In this document: positions 1 through 7,494 of the stretch, piece after piece | Numbering within the stretch: the stretch's first letter is position 1 | How the letters are laid out: each line of letters starts with the position of its first letter | Source of the DNA: Acetatifactor sp. | GTDB lineage: Bacteria > Bacillota > Clostridia > Lachnospirales > Lachnospiraceae | Assembly (NCBI GenBank): GCA_022511385.1 | Contig: JAFLRN010000006.1 | Coordinates: 1 to 64,000, forward strand | Direction of reading: 5' to 3' | DNA: 64,000 nucleotides | Program-made: the position numbers and the translations under genes | The notes under the pieces: generated by a model | Databases searched by the model: none | Told to the model about the DNA's origin: nothing | What the model saw: only the letters and a program-made list of their open reading frames with translations

Positions 1-2
1 AT

Positions 3-731
3 CAGGCAAGGATAACATTATTTAATATGCTTGATTATGCGTATCAAAATGATGTAATTATTAAAAATCCTTGTAATGGGATGGTGAAATCTGATATTGG
101 AAAGCCTGTGCAGAAGAAAGAAGCACTGACATTAGAGCAACAGAAAAGATTTGTAAGGGGAATCGTGGGAAATGCATACGAGTACCAATACAGATTTTTG
201 CTTCAGACAGGGCTTAGGACAGGAGAACTTGTAGGTTTGAAATGGACAGATGTTGATTTTGATAACCGCACCCTGACGATTAGCCGCTCTATGGAATATC
301 GCCACTCTACCGAAGAATGGAGAATAGGAGAACCCAAGAGTAAATCGGGGTATCGGTCAATTCCATTGACGGATGAAGCAATAGATATGCTGCGGAAACA
401 GAAGCAGAAGAATCTTGAGATCAAAGTAATTCCAATGGAATGGTCAGAGTTTGTTTTCCTGTGCAGAAAGGGAACGCCAGTCAAAAACAGTACCTATGAC
501 ACCATGTTGTTTAAACAGTGTGACAAAATAGGGATTCCAAGATTCTCCATGCACGTACTGCGGCATACCTTTGCCACAAGATGTATCGAGGGCGGTATGA
601 AACCGAAAACTTTACAGACGATACTCGGGCACTCTAACATCGGAATTACAATGAATCTGTACGTACACACGACAGAAGATGAAAAACACAAAGAAATCGA
701 GAAAATTGCAGCCTCGCTCAAGGTGGTTTAA
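3..731 (+). CDS. Tyrosine recombinase / integrase, 5'-truncated by window edge
   Basis: Site-specific recombinase of the phage and conjugative-transposon integrase family; it cuts and rejoins DNA to insert or excise an element. The reading frame is open to the left edge, and at least eight residues precede the first visible Met at 27, so the N-terminal arm-binding and part of the core-binding domain lie outside the window. Counting from that Met, the catalytic set is complete: Arg64 in TGLRTGEL, Lys near 104, His176 and Arg179 in HVLRHTFATR, His202 in LGHS, and the nucleophile Tyr212 in MNLYVH. It ends about 90 bp before ychF, so the element it belongs to lies to the left. Family certain; the specific element is unknown. 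Confidence 0.93.
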   Translation, partial: QARITLFNMLDYAYQNDVIIKNPCNGMVKSDIGKPVQKKEALTLEQQKRFVRGIVGNAYEYQYRFLLQTGLRTGELVGLKWTDVDFDNRTLTISRSMEYRHSTEEWRIGEPKSKSGYRSIPLTDEAIDMLRKQKQKNLEIKVIPMEWSEFVFLCRKGTPVKNSTYDTMLFKQCDKIGIPRFSMHVLRHTFATRCIEGGMKPKTLQTILGHSNIGITMNLYVHTTEDEKHKEIEKIAASLKVV

Positions 732-733
732 AG

Positions 734-757
734 ATTGGTACGTAAATTGGTACGCAA
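734..757. repeat. Tandem 12-bp repeat after the integrase gene
   Basis: Two adjacent near-identical 12-mers, ATTGGTACGTAA and ATTGGTACGCAA, begin two bases after the integrase stop codon. Integrase arm-type binding sites are often short direct repeats at element ends, so this could mark the end of the integrated element. That role is inferred from position only. Confidence 0.4.
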
Positions 758-820
758 CCAAACCCCTGAAAGGCGAAAACCCTATAAAATAAAGGAAAAA
801 TCAAAGGAGATTAGGATAAA

Positions 821-1918
821 ATGAAACTAGGAATCGTCGGATTACCTAATGTGGGAAAAAGCACACTCTTTAATTCATTGACAAAGGCGGGAGCGGAGTC
901 GGCAAATTATCCGTTCTGCACCATTGACCCCAACGTGGGAGTGGTGGCAGTGCCGGACGAGCGGCTAAAGCTCCTGGGAGATATGTATCAGTCAAAGAAG
1001 GTAACTCCCGCTGTCATTGAGTTTGTAGATATCGCAGGACTGGTGAAGGGCGCGTCCAAGGGGGAGGGCCTCGGCAACCAGTTTTTGAGCAATATCCGTG
1101 AGGTGGACGCTATTGTACATGTGGTGCGGTGCTTTGAGGATGCCAACGTAGTGCATGTGGACGGCAGCGTCAATCCGCTGCGGGATATTGAGACCATCAA
1201 CCTTGAGCTGATCTTCTCCGATCTGGAGGTTTTGGAGAGACGTCTGTCCAAGGTTTCCAAAGCGGCTCGGATGGACAAGACCTACGCAAAGGAGTTAGCT
1301 CTTCTGGAGAGGGTGAAGGCTCATCTGGAGAGTGGAAAGCCTGCAAAGACAGTGGGGCTTTCGGATGAGGACGAGCTTTCGCTTATGAAGGAGTTTAACC
1401 TGCTGACATACAAGCCCGTGATCTATGCCGCCAACGTGGCGGAGGAGGATCTTGCAGATGACGGAGCGTCAAACGCCATGGTCGGGGAGGTGAAGGAGCT
1501 TGCCCAGAGCGAGGACAGTGAGGTCTTTGTCATCTGTGCCCAGATCGAGCAGGAAATCTCCGAGCTGGAGGAGGATGAGAAAGCCATGTTTCTGGAGGAC
1601 CTGGGACTGTCCGAGTCGGGACTGGAGAAGCTGATCCGTGCCAGCTACCGTATCCTGGGACTGATGAGCTTCCTGACCGCCGGAGAGGATGAGACCAGGG
1701 CCTGGACCATCAAGATCGGCACGAAGGCGCCTCAGGCTGCAGGTAAGATCCACTCTGATTTTGAGAGAGGCTTTATCAAGGCTGAGGTGGTGAATTATAA
1801 GGATCTGTTGGAGCAGGGTTCCCTTGCTGCGGCCCGGGAAAAGGGACTTGTGGGCATCGAGGGAAAGGACTATGTGGTGAAGGACGGAGATGTGATCTTA
1901 TTCAGGTTTAATGTATAG
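821..1918 (+). CDS. ychF: Ribosome-binding ATPase YchF (Obg-like)
   Basis: YchF/OLA1 is a cytosolic P-loop protein of the Obg GTPase superfamily that prefers ATP, binds ribosomes and has been linked to stress responses. The P-loop GLPNVGKS is at residues 7-14, the G3 motif DIAG at 70-73, and the C-terminal TGS domain covers roughly the last 85 residues. At 365 aa it matches the usual length of about 363. The start ATG has an AAAGGAG site just upstream. It lies between the integrase gene and lgt and is probably co-transcribed with lgt, since the gap is 14 bp. Confidence 0.97.
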   Translation: MKLGIVGLPNVGKSTLFNSLTKAGAESANYPFCTIDPNVGVVAVPDERLKLLGDMYQSKKVTPAVIEFVDIAGLVKGASKGEGLGNQFLSNIREVDAIVHVVRCFEDANVVHVDGSVNPLRDIETINLELIFSDLEVLERRLSKVSKAARMDKTYAKELALLERVKAHLESGKPAKTVGLSDEDELSLMKEFNLLTYKPVIYAANVAEEDLADDGASNAMVGEVKELAQSEDSEVFVICAQIEQEISELEEDEKAMFLEDLGLSESGLEKLIRASYRILGLMSFLTAGEDETRAWTIKIGTKAPQAAGKIHSDFERGFIKAEVVNYKDLLEQGSLAAAREKGLVGIEGKDYVVKDGDVILFRFNV

Positions 1919-1932
1919 AAAGGCTGCAAAAC

Positions 1933-2847
1933 ATGAACGCAGGAGACATTGCATTTCCCAATCTGGGAATCTATTTGAAGAATGTACCCACCTCCTTTCA
2001 TATCTTTGGATTTGAGGTGTATTTTTACGGGTTGATCATTGGAATCGGAGTGATCGCAGGTATTCTGACGGCGGTCTACGTTGCAAAGGTTTCGGGGCAG
2101 GATCCTGAACTCTACTGGGATTTTGCGCTGTATGCTGTGATTTTCTCCATCCTTGGCGCCCGGATCTATTATGTTCTGTTTTCCTGGTCCGAGTTTAAAG
2201 GAAATCCGCTGCGGGTCTTTAACTTTCGGCAGGGCGGCCTGGCCATATACGGCGCTGTCATCGCAGCCTTTATCACCCTGTTCGTCTATGCCAGGGTAAA
2301 GAAACGGAATGCTCTGCTCATGGGGGATACAGCCATGGCGGGACTGATTCTGGGCCAGGCTATCGGCCGCTGGGGAAATTTTATGAACCGGGAGGTATTC
2401 GGCGAGTACTATAACGGCCTGTTTTCCATGCAGCTGCCGATTACGGCGGTCAGGGATGCGGGGGATATCACGGCAAATATTGCCGCGCATATTCCAGAAG
2501 GTGCGAACTATATCAATGTCCATCCCACTTTTCTTTACGAGAGTCTCTGGAATCTGCTGGTGTTTTTGTTGATCCTGTTGTGGCGGAAACACAAGAAATT
2601 TGATGGGGAGTTGTGTCTGCTGTATTTTGCTGGCTATGGCTTGGGACGGTTCATCATAGAAGGTATCCGCACTGATACCCTGTTTCTTCCCGGCACAACT
2701 GTTCCGGTATCCCAGGTACTATCTTTGCTCATGGTGGTTTTTGCAGTTGTAACAGATGTTCTGGTTCGGCTTAAGATGCGGAAACAATCAACAGAAGCTG
2801 TGATGCAGAATATGGAGAAGGTGTCGGAACAGGAGGAAAAAGAGTAA
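1933..2847 (+). CDS. lgt: Prolipoprotein diacylglyceryl transferase
   Basis: Lgt is an integral membrane enzyme that moves diacylglycerol from phosphatidylglycerol to the lipobox cysteine of prelipoproteins, the first step of lipoprotein maturation. The signature GRWGNFMNREVFG is at residues 145-157, and HPTFLYESLWN lies near residue 200. Seven or so hydrophobic segments are visible. The C-terminus carries a short charged tail rich in Glu and Lys. Length (304 aa) fits the family. It follows ychF closely and is followed by strong terminators, so this is the end of a two-gene unit. Confidence 0.96.
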   Translation: MNAGDIAFPNLGIYLKNVPTSFHIFGFEVYFYGLIIGIGVIAGILTAVYVAKVSGQDPELYWDFALYAVIFSILGARIYYVLFSWSEFKGNPLRVFNFRQGGLAIYGAVIAAFITLFVYARVKKRNALLMGDTAMAGLILGQAIGRWGNFMNREVFGEYYNGLFSMQLPITAVRDAGDITANIAAHIPEGANYINVHPTFLYESLWNLLVFLLILLWRKHKKFDGELCLLYFAGYGLGRFIIEGIRTDTLFLPGTTVPVSQVLSLLMVVFAVVTDVLVRLKMRKQSTEAVMQNMEKVSEQEEKE

Positions 2848-2892
2848 GAAAATTAAAAACATTATTTTTTTATAAAAAAATTTTAAAAAAGG

Positions 2893-2934
2893 GCAGTTTT
2901 TGATAGGCCATAGATGTACTGTATCAAAAACTGC
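2893..2934 (-). terminator. Stem-loop, terminator on minus strand
   Basis: A 13-bp perfect stem (GCAGTTTTTGATA with its complement) encloses a 16-nt loop. On the minus strand the stem runs into a long T-rich stretch, which fits a rho-independent terminator facing left; on the plus strand no T-run follows. No minus-strand gene ends here, so its role is unclear. Confidence 0.5.
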
Positions 2935-2963
2935 TCTTATACTATATCTTGTGGTTTGATGTC

Positions 2964-3001
2964 AAAAGGCGCTCCGAAGACCCCTTCGGAGCGCCTTTTT
3001 T
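2964..3001 (+). terminator. Rho-independent terminator after lgt
   Basis: An 11-bp GC-rich stem (GGCGCTCCGAA with its complement), extended by four A-T pairs and closed by a short loop, runs directly into six Ts. It separates the ychF-lgt unit from the dcw cluster and would also work in the other direction because As precede it. Confidence 0.9.
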
Positions 3002-3025
3002 CGGCCTTTTGCAAAAAAATAGCAC

Positions 3026-3053
3026 TTGAAAAAAATTAATTATATGTTAAAAT
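3026..3053 (+). promoter_or_regulatory. Predicted sigma-A promoter of the dcw cluster
   Basis: TTGAAA at 3026-3031 and TAAAAT at 3048-3053 are separated by 16 bp. Transcription would begin near 3060, immediately before the MraZ boxes. The rest of the 2848-3171 gap holds the two hairpins and the operator; no further gene is visible in it. Confidence 0.6.
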
Positions 3054-3060
3054 TTATATA

Positions 3061-3102
3061 AAAGTGGGATGGATGTGGCATCAAATCCCATAAAGTGGGA
3101 TG
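3061..3102 (+). promoter_or_regulatory. MraZ-box operator (two AAAGTGGGATG repeats)
   Basis: Two identical copies of AAAGTGGGATG sit at 3061-3071 and 3092-3102, 31 bp apart start to start, with a weaker GATGTGG between them. MraZ is known to bind direct repeats containing GTGGG or TGGG upstream of its own gene. The copies lie just downstream of the predicted promoter and 70-110 bp before mraZ, which fits autoregulation. Confidence 0.75.
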
Positions 3103-3171
3103 AAAGACCTAAAAAAACTGTTTTGATGCGAAATTCTGTGGCAGACCCATTTTTGATTGGTGGTGATGGCT

Positions 3172-3603
3172 ATGTTCATGGGCAGATACAATCACACGAT
3201 CGATCCGAAAGGCAGGTTGAGCATTCCTTCAAAGTACCGTGAGATCTTGGGAGATGAATTTGTTGTATCGAAGGGAATGGATGGCTGCTTATTTGTGTAT
3301 GCGAACGAGGATTGGAAGGTCTTTGAGGCAAAGCTGGCATCACTGCCGTTGATCAATGAGGAAGCAAGGCAGTTTGCAAGATTTTTTCTGTCGGGTGCAA
3401 TGTACGTGACTGTGGATAAGCAGGGGCGGATTTTGATGCCCCAGGATTTACGGGACTTTGCTGGGCTGGAAAAGGATGTCGTGCTGGCTGGTATGGGCGG
3501 AAGGATTGAGATATGGAGCCTTGAGAAGTGGGAGAATAATAGTAGTCAGGTGGATATTAACCAGATTTCGCAGGGGATGTTGAATCTTGGGTTGACCATC
3601 TAA
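3172..3603 (+). CDS. mraZ: Transcriptional regulator MraZ
   Basis: MraZ is an AbrB-like DNA-binding protein that forms ring oligomers and controls the dcw cluster. The two tandem repeats of the family are visible: an N-terminal MFMGRYNHTIDPKGRLSIP segment and a second DKQGRILMP segment near residue 85, each with the conserved D-x-[KQ]-G-R. The frame stays open upstream to a TTG at 3157, but the ATG at 3172 gives the usual MFMG start and a product of 143 aa, and GGTGGTGA precedes it. First gene of the division cluster. Confidence 0.95.
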   Translation: MFMGRYNHTIDPKGRLSIPSKYREILGDEFVVSKGMDGCLFVYANEDWKVFEAKLASLPLINEEARQFARFFLSGAMYVTVDKQGRILMPQDLRDFAGLEKDVVLAGMGGRIEIWSLEKWENNSSQVDINQISQGMLNLGLTI

Positions 3604-3619
3604 GCTGCTGGTTGTGTTT

Positions 3620-3778
3620 GCGAGTGACGCCCGGTTCCGGGAATGTTCCGCCGACAGACACGCTCCCGCTTGGAAAAACACGTAGCGGACACTAAGCTCG
3701 ACAGGACCTCGCTAAGTGCCGACGTGTTTTTAACAGTCTGCCGGAGGAACATTCCCGGAGCCGGGCTGGTTACCGCAG
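3620..3778. repeat. Long imperfect palindrome between mraZ and rsmH
   Basis: Positions 3629-3659 and 3736-3766 are complementary at 28 of 31 bases, and inside them 3674-3683 pairs perfectly with 3722-3731 (AAAAACACGT). The whole 140-bp unit would fold into one long interrupted hairpin. It begins with GCGAGTGACG, a motif echoed by a second large palindrome at the right end of the window. An open frame crossing it (3643-3831) looks like an accident of the repeat. It may attenuate the dcw transcript or be a mobile palindromic element. Confidence 0.75.
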
Positions 3779-3851
3779 AGCATCTTTGTCAGACGGTGCC
3801 TGATACCAGCGAGGTTGAACTTTGCGGTTAGATAAAGAAAGGATGCCTGGT

Positions 3852-4790
3852 ATGGAATTTAAGCATTACTCTGTACTCCTGAGGGAGACGATAGAGCAGT
3901 TGCATGTGAAGGCGGATGGCATCTATGTGGATGGGACGCTGGGAGGCGGGGGACATGCTTATGAGGTGTGCAGCCGACTGAACGGAGGACATTTTTACGG
4001 GATCGATCAGGATGACGCGGCGATAGAGGCTGCGGGGAAAAGGCTGGCTCCTTTTGGGGACAGGGTGACGATCCTGAGAGATAATTATTGTAACATGAAG
4101 AGTACGCTGGCGGGAGAGGGCGTGGAACAGGTGGACGGTATTGTGCTGGATCTGGGCGTCTCTTCCTACCAGCTGGACACGGAAGACAGGGGCTTTTCGT
4201 ATCGGTTTGATGCTCCGCTGGATATGCGGATGGATCGCAGACAGGATATGACGGCACGGGATATTGTGAACGGTTATTCTGAGGGAGAGCTGTATCGCAT
4301 TATCAGGGACTATGGGGAAGATCGGTTTGCGGCCAATATTGCGAAGCATATTGTCAGAGCAAGGCAGGACAAGCCGGTGGAAACCACTTTTGAACTCAAT
4401 GAGATCATTAAGGCAGCCATTCCGGCAAGGATGCGCCAGAACGGGCATCCTTCCAAGCAGACCTTTCAGGCGATCAGAATTGAGTGCAACCGTGAGCTGG
4501 AAGTGCTGAAAAATTCGTTGGACGAGCTGATCGGGCTGCTTAGCCCGGGAGGAAGACTTTGCGTCATCACATTCCATTCTTTGGAGGATCGGATTGTGAA
4601 GACTGTGTTTAAAAGAAATGAAAATCCCTGCACCTGCCCACCGGGATTTCCAGTATGCGTGTGTGGGCAGAAGAGCAGGGGAAGTGTGGTGACGAAAAAA
4701 CCGATTCTTCCCGGCGAGGAGGAGCTTAAGGAAAACAATCGCTCCAAAAGCGCTAAGCTGAGAGTATTCGAAAAAGAAATAGAAGTTTAG
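3852..4790 (+). CDS. rsmH: 16S rRNA (cytosine-1402-N4)-methyltransferase RsmH
   Basis: RsmH (MraW) methylates C1402 of 16S rRNA with S-adenosylmethionine, tuning the ribosomal P site. The SAM-binding motif [10 protein letters not shown] is at residues 26-35, followed by the conserved [11 protein letters not shown] and [10 protein letters not shown] motifs. The frame is open back to 3822, but the ATG at 3852 gives the typical [10 protein letters not shown] start and 312 aa, with GAAAGG about 10 bp upstream. An upstream ATG at 3843 lies too close to that site. Second gene of the cluster, as usual in Firmicutes. Confidence 0.96.
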   Translation: MEFKHYSVLLRETIEQLHVKADGIYVDGTLGGGGHAYEVCSRLNGGHFYGIDQDDAAIEAAGKRLAPFGDRVTILRDNYCNMKSTLAGEGVEQVDGIVLDLGVSSYQLDTEDRGFSYRFDAPLDMRMDRRQDMTARDIVNGYSEGELYRIIRDYGEDRFAANIAKHIVRARQDKPVETTFELNEIIKAAIPARMRQNGHPSKQTFQAIRIECNRELEVLKNSLDELIGLLSPGGRLCVITFHSLEDRIVKTVFKRNENPCTCPPGFPVCVCGQKSRGSVVTKKPILPGEEELKENNRSKSAKLRVFEKEIEV

Positions 4791-4811
4791 TTGGAAAGCA
4801 GGAACTATATT

Positions 4812-5318
4812 ATGAGCCGCAGCAGAAGGAATTACAGAACATCTTCATATGAGAAAAATCGGAGCGCGAACGCTGCAAGGGTAACCCGCAGCGCTTACGT
4901 TTACGGGAATACTGCGCGCGAAATTGAGATTACCAGAGAGATGGAGGAGCCCAGGAGGCAGCCCCGGCCCCAAGTCAGAAAGAACCGCGAGAGAGCGCGC
5001 CACATGAGCGCAGGATATGTGCTTTTTCTGGCGGCAGCCCTGTGTACGGCAGCCTTGGTCCTGGTGAACTATATTCAGCTTCAGGCACAGTTGACCAATC
5101 TGACAAAGAGCGTGGCCTCGAAAGAGAGCCAGCTGAACAGCATGCGCATCGCTAACGACGAGGAGTATAACCGGATATTGAACAGTGTTAACCTGGAGGA
5201 AGTCAAGCGAATTGCCATCGGCGAACTGGGCATGACCTATGCCGAGGAGGGTCAGATCATCACATACACAAACAAAAGAAATGACTACATGCGCCGGGCG
5301 ACGGACGAAAGTCATTAG
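4812..5318 (+). CDS. FtsL-like cell division protein
   Basis: A 168-aa bitopic membrane protein in the position of ftsL. An Arg-rich cytoplasmic N-terminus of about 64 residues precedes one membrane span at roughly 66-87, then a coiled-coil extracellular region with heptad-like Leu spacing. FtsL joins FtsQ/DivIB and DivIC in the complex that regulates FtsW and its PBP at the septum. FtsL is poorly conserved, so the call rests on topology and place between rsmH and the class B PBP. The ATG at 4812 has GCAGGA upstream; the open frame begins at a TTG at 4791. Confidence 0.85.
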   Translation: MSRSRRNYRTSSYEKNRSANAARVTRSAYVYGNTAREIEITREMEEPRRQPRPQVRKNRERARHMSAGYVLFLAAALCTAALVLVNYIQLQAQLTNLTKSVASKESQLNSMRIANDEEYNRILNSVNLEEVKRIAIGELGMTYAEEGQIITYTNKRNDYMRRATDESH

Positions 5319-5332
5319 AAACGAGGTGCATC

Positions 5333-7429
5333 GTGAAAGGCGGCAGTCAAAGGACAAGCGTTCAGAAAAACAGATTCTCGATTAAAATGCAAAAGAAGCT
5401 GGTAGTACTGTTTGTATTGGTACTACTGGCTTTTGCCGGGTTAAGCGCCCGGCTTATCTACCTGGTCCGTGAGAAAGGGACCAGATATCAAAAACAGGTG
5501 CTGGCCCAGCAGCAATATGATTCCTCTACGATTCCGTACAGACGGGGAGACATTGTGGACAGTCAGGGAACCAGGCTGGCAACCAGCCAGAAGGTGTATA
5601 ACCTTGTGATCGATGCAAAGGTGATGCTGTACAGGGAGGCTTATCTGGAGCCCACCCTGCAGGCGCTGGGAGCAAATTTTGATCTGAATATGGCCCAGAT
5701 AAGGGAGTATGTGAACACGCATCCCACCTCATCCTGGTATGTGCCTCTGAGGCGCCTGACCTACGATCAGATCAGCGGCTTTCTGGCGGCACAGAAGAAG
5801 GATAATAATATTCAGGGCGTCTGGTTTGAGGAAGAGTACCAGCGGATCTATCCTTACGGGTCCCTGGCGGCGGATGTGATCGGATTTACCAGTACGGACA
5901 ATCAGGGAAGCTATGGACTGGAGGAGTATTACAACGATATCCTGAACGGGATCAACGGCAGGGAGTATGGCTACCTCAACGAGGATCTGGCACTGGAGCG
6001 CACAGTGAAGGCAGCTGTGGACGGCAACAGCATTCATACTACCATTGATATAAACGTACAGATGATCGTGGAAAAGTATCTCCAGAAGTTCATGGATGAG
6101 CATAAGGATAAGAATACTCCCGGCAATGGCGCAAACAATGTGGGTTGCATTATCATGCGGGTGGATACGGGGGAAATCCTGGCTATGGCCAGCGCTCCGG
6201 GCTATGATCTGAACGATGCCAGAAATCCTCAGAGTCTTCTGGGGATGAAGATGGTGGAACAGATCACCAACGCCAATGGTTATCAGGAGATCAGGAACAC
6301 CAACACTGTCATCGATCAGGCAGTTCTCGGTGCCATGGATGAAAGTCAAATATACTTAAACTTAAATAATCTGTGGAAAAATTTCTGCATTGCCGGGACA
6401 TATGAGCCGGGGTCCACTGCAAAGCCCTTTACAGTGGCAACTGCATTAGAGCTGGGGACAGTTACGCCAAACACCTTGATAGATTGCAACGGTCTCTTGG
6501 AGGTCGGCGGTTATAAGATCCACTGCCATAATGGGAGCGAAGGTGTACTTTCTCTGGAGCAGGCTGTGGCCAAATCCTGCAATGTGAGTATGATGAAGAT
6601 TGCCCAGAATATAGGAAAGCAGGACTTCCTGGAGTTTCAGAAAATTTTCAACTTTGGCCTGCGGACCAATATAGACCTGGCAGGCGAGGCAAGAACCGCC
6701 AGCCTAGTCTACACGGTTGACAGAATGGGGCCTACGGATCTTGCAACCAACAGCTTTGGACAGAATTTTAATGTGACCATGATAGAAATGATCACAGGGT
6801 TTTGTTCCCTTATCAACGGCGGCAATTATTATGAACCTCATATGGTGGACAGGATCACGAATTCCAGTGGAGCGACAGTGAAGAATATCGAACCCAGAGT
6901 GCTGAAGCAGACCGTCTCCGAGTCGACTTCAGCGTTGATCAGACAGTACTGCAACGCGGTGGTGGAGTATGGAACGGGACATACGGCCAGACCTGCCGGT
7001 TACATGATCGGCGGAAAGACAGGAACAGCTGAGACCATCGACCCTGTGACACATCAGCGTTCAGAGAGTGATCACGTGGTGTCCTTTATTGGCTACGCTC
7101 CCGCGGACGACCCCCAGATTGCCATCTATGTGGTGGTGGACAGGCCCAATGAGTCCAAACAGGGTGATGCAAAATATGCTACCCGCATTGTGAGAAGTAT
7201 CCTCACAGAGGTACTCCCTTATCTGAATATCTTCATGACGGTGGAAGTTACGCCGGAGGAACAGAAAGAGCTGGATGCACTGCATTTGGAGAATACATAT
7301 TATTATACCCAGCCCCAGGGAGATGACGCCCAGGGGGATGATCCCCAGACGGCAAAAGATGTCTTTCAGTCCGACGGGTCCGAGTCGGTGGTCGATCCCA
7401 GCGTACCTGTCAACCCCGACATCCTGTAG
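5333..7429 (+). CDS. Class B penicillin-binding protein (FtsI/PBP2b type)
   Basis: Septal peptidoglycan transpeptidase that cross-links stem peptides. One N-terminal membrane anchor lies at about residues 22-42, then the PBP dimerisation domain, then the transpeptidase domain with all three active-site motifs: S361-T-A-K364, S415-C-N417 and K562-T-G564. The GTG start has GAGGTG upstream. The 698-aa protein ends in an acidic tail and has no PASTA repeats. Directly behind ftsL, so it is the likely vegetative division PBP, with the next gene as the sporulation paralogue. Confidence 0.93.
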   Translation: MKGGSQRTSVQKNRFSIKMQKKLVVLFVLVLLAFAGLSARLIYLVREKGTRYQKQVLAQQQYDSSTIPYRRGDIVDSQGTRLATSQKVYNLVIDAKVMLYREAYLEPTLQALGANFDLNMAQIREYVNTHPTSSWYVPLRRLTYDQISGFLAAQKKDNNIQGVWFEEEYQRIYPYGSLAADVIGFTSTDNQGSYGLEEYYNDILNGINGREYGYLNEDLALERTVKAAVDGNSIHTTIDINVQMIVEKYLQKFMDEHKDKNTPGNGANNVGCIIMRVDTGEILAMASAPGYDLNDARNPQSLLGMKMVEQITNANGYQEIRNTNTVIDQAVLGAMDESQIYLNLNNLWKNFCIAGTYEPGSTAKPFTVATALELGTVTPNTLIDCNGLLEVGGYKIHCHNGSEGVLSLEQAVAKSCNVSMMKIAQNIGKQDFLEFQKIFNFGLRTNIDLAGEARTASLVYTVDRMGPTDLATNSFGQNFNVTMIEMITGFCSLINGGNYYEPHMVDRITNSSGATVKNIEPRVLKQTVSESTSALIRQYCNAVVEYGTGHTARPAGYMIGGKTGTAETIDPVTHQRSESDHVVSFIGYAPADDPQIAIYVVVDRPNESKQGDAKYATRIVRSILTEVLPYLNIFMTVEVTPEEQKELDALHLENTYYYTQPQGDDAQGDDPQTAKDVFQSDGSESVVDPSVPVNPDIL

Positions 7430-7440
7430 TTTGTGCGCAT

Positions 7441-7490
7441 AACCTCATAAAAGTGGGAATAGAGTATATCAATACCCTTTTTATGAGGTT
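7441..7490 (+). promoter_or_regulatory. 12-bp inverted repeat covering the spoVD ribosome binding site
   Basis: AACCTCATAAAA at 7441-7452 is a perfect complement of 7479-7490. The right arm contains the GAGG ribosome binding site of the next gene, whose ATG is at 7495. In RNA the stem could hide that site, or it could act as a weak processing or pausing hairpin inside the operon. No T-run follows, so it is not an ordinary terminator. Confidence 0.55.
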
Positions 7491-7494
7491 TTGT

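Noticed and set aside
3643-3831. Open frame of 62 codons between mraZ and rsmH
   Set aside because: It lies across the long palindrome, lacks a ribosome binding site and shows no protein-like composition.
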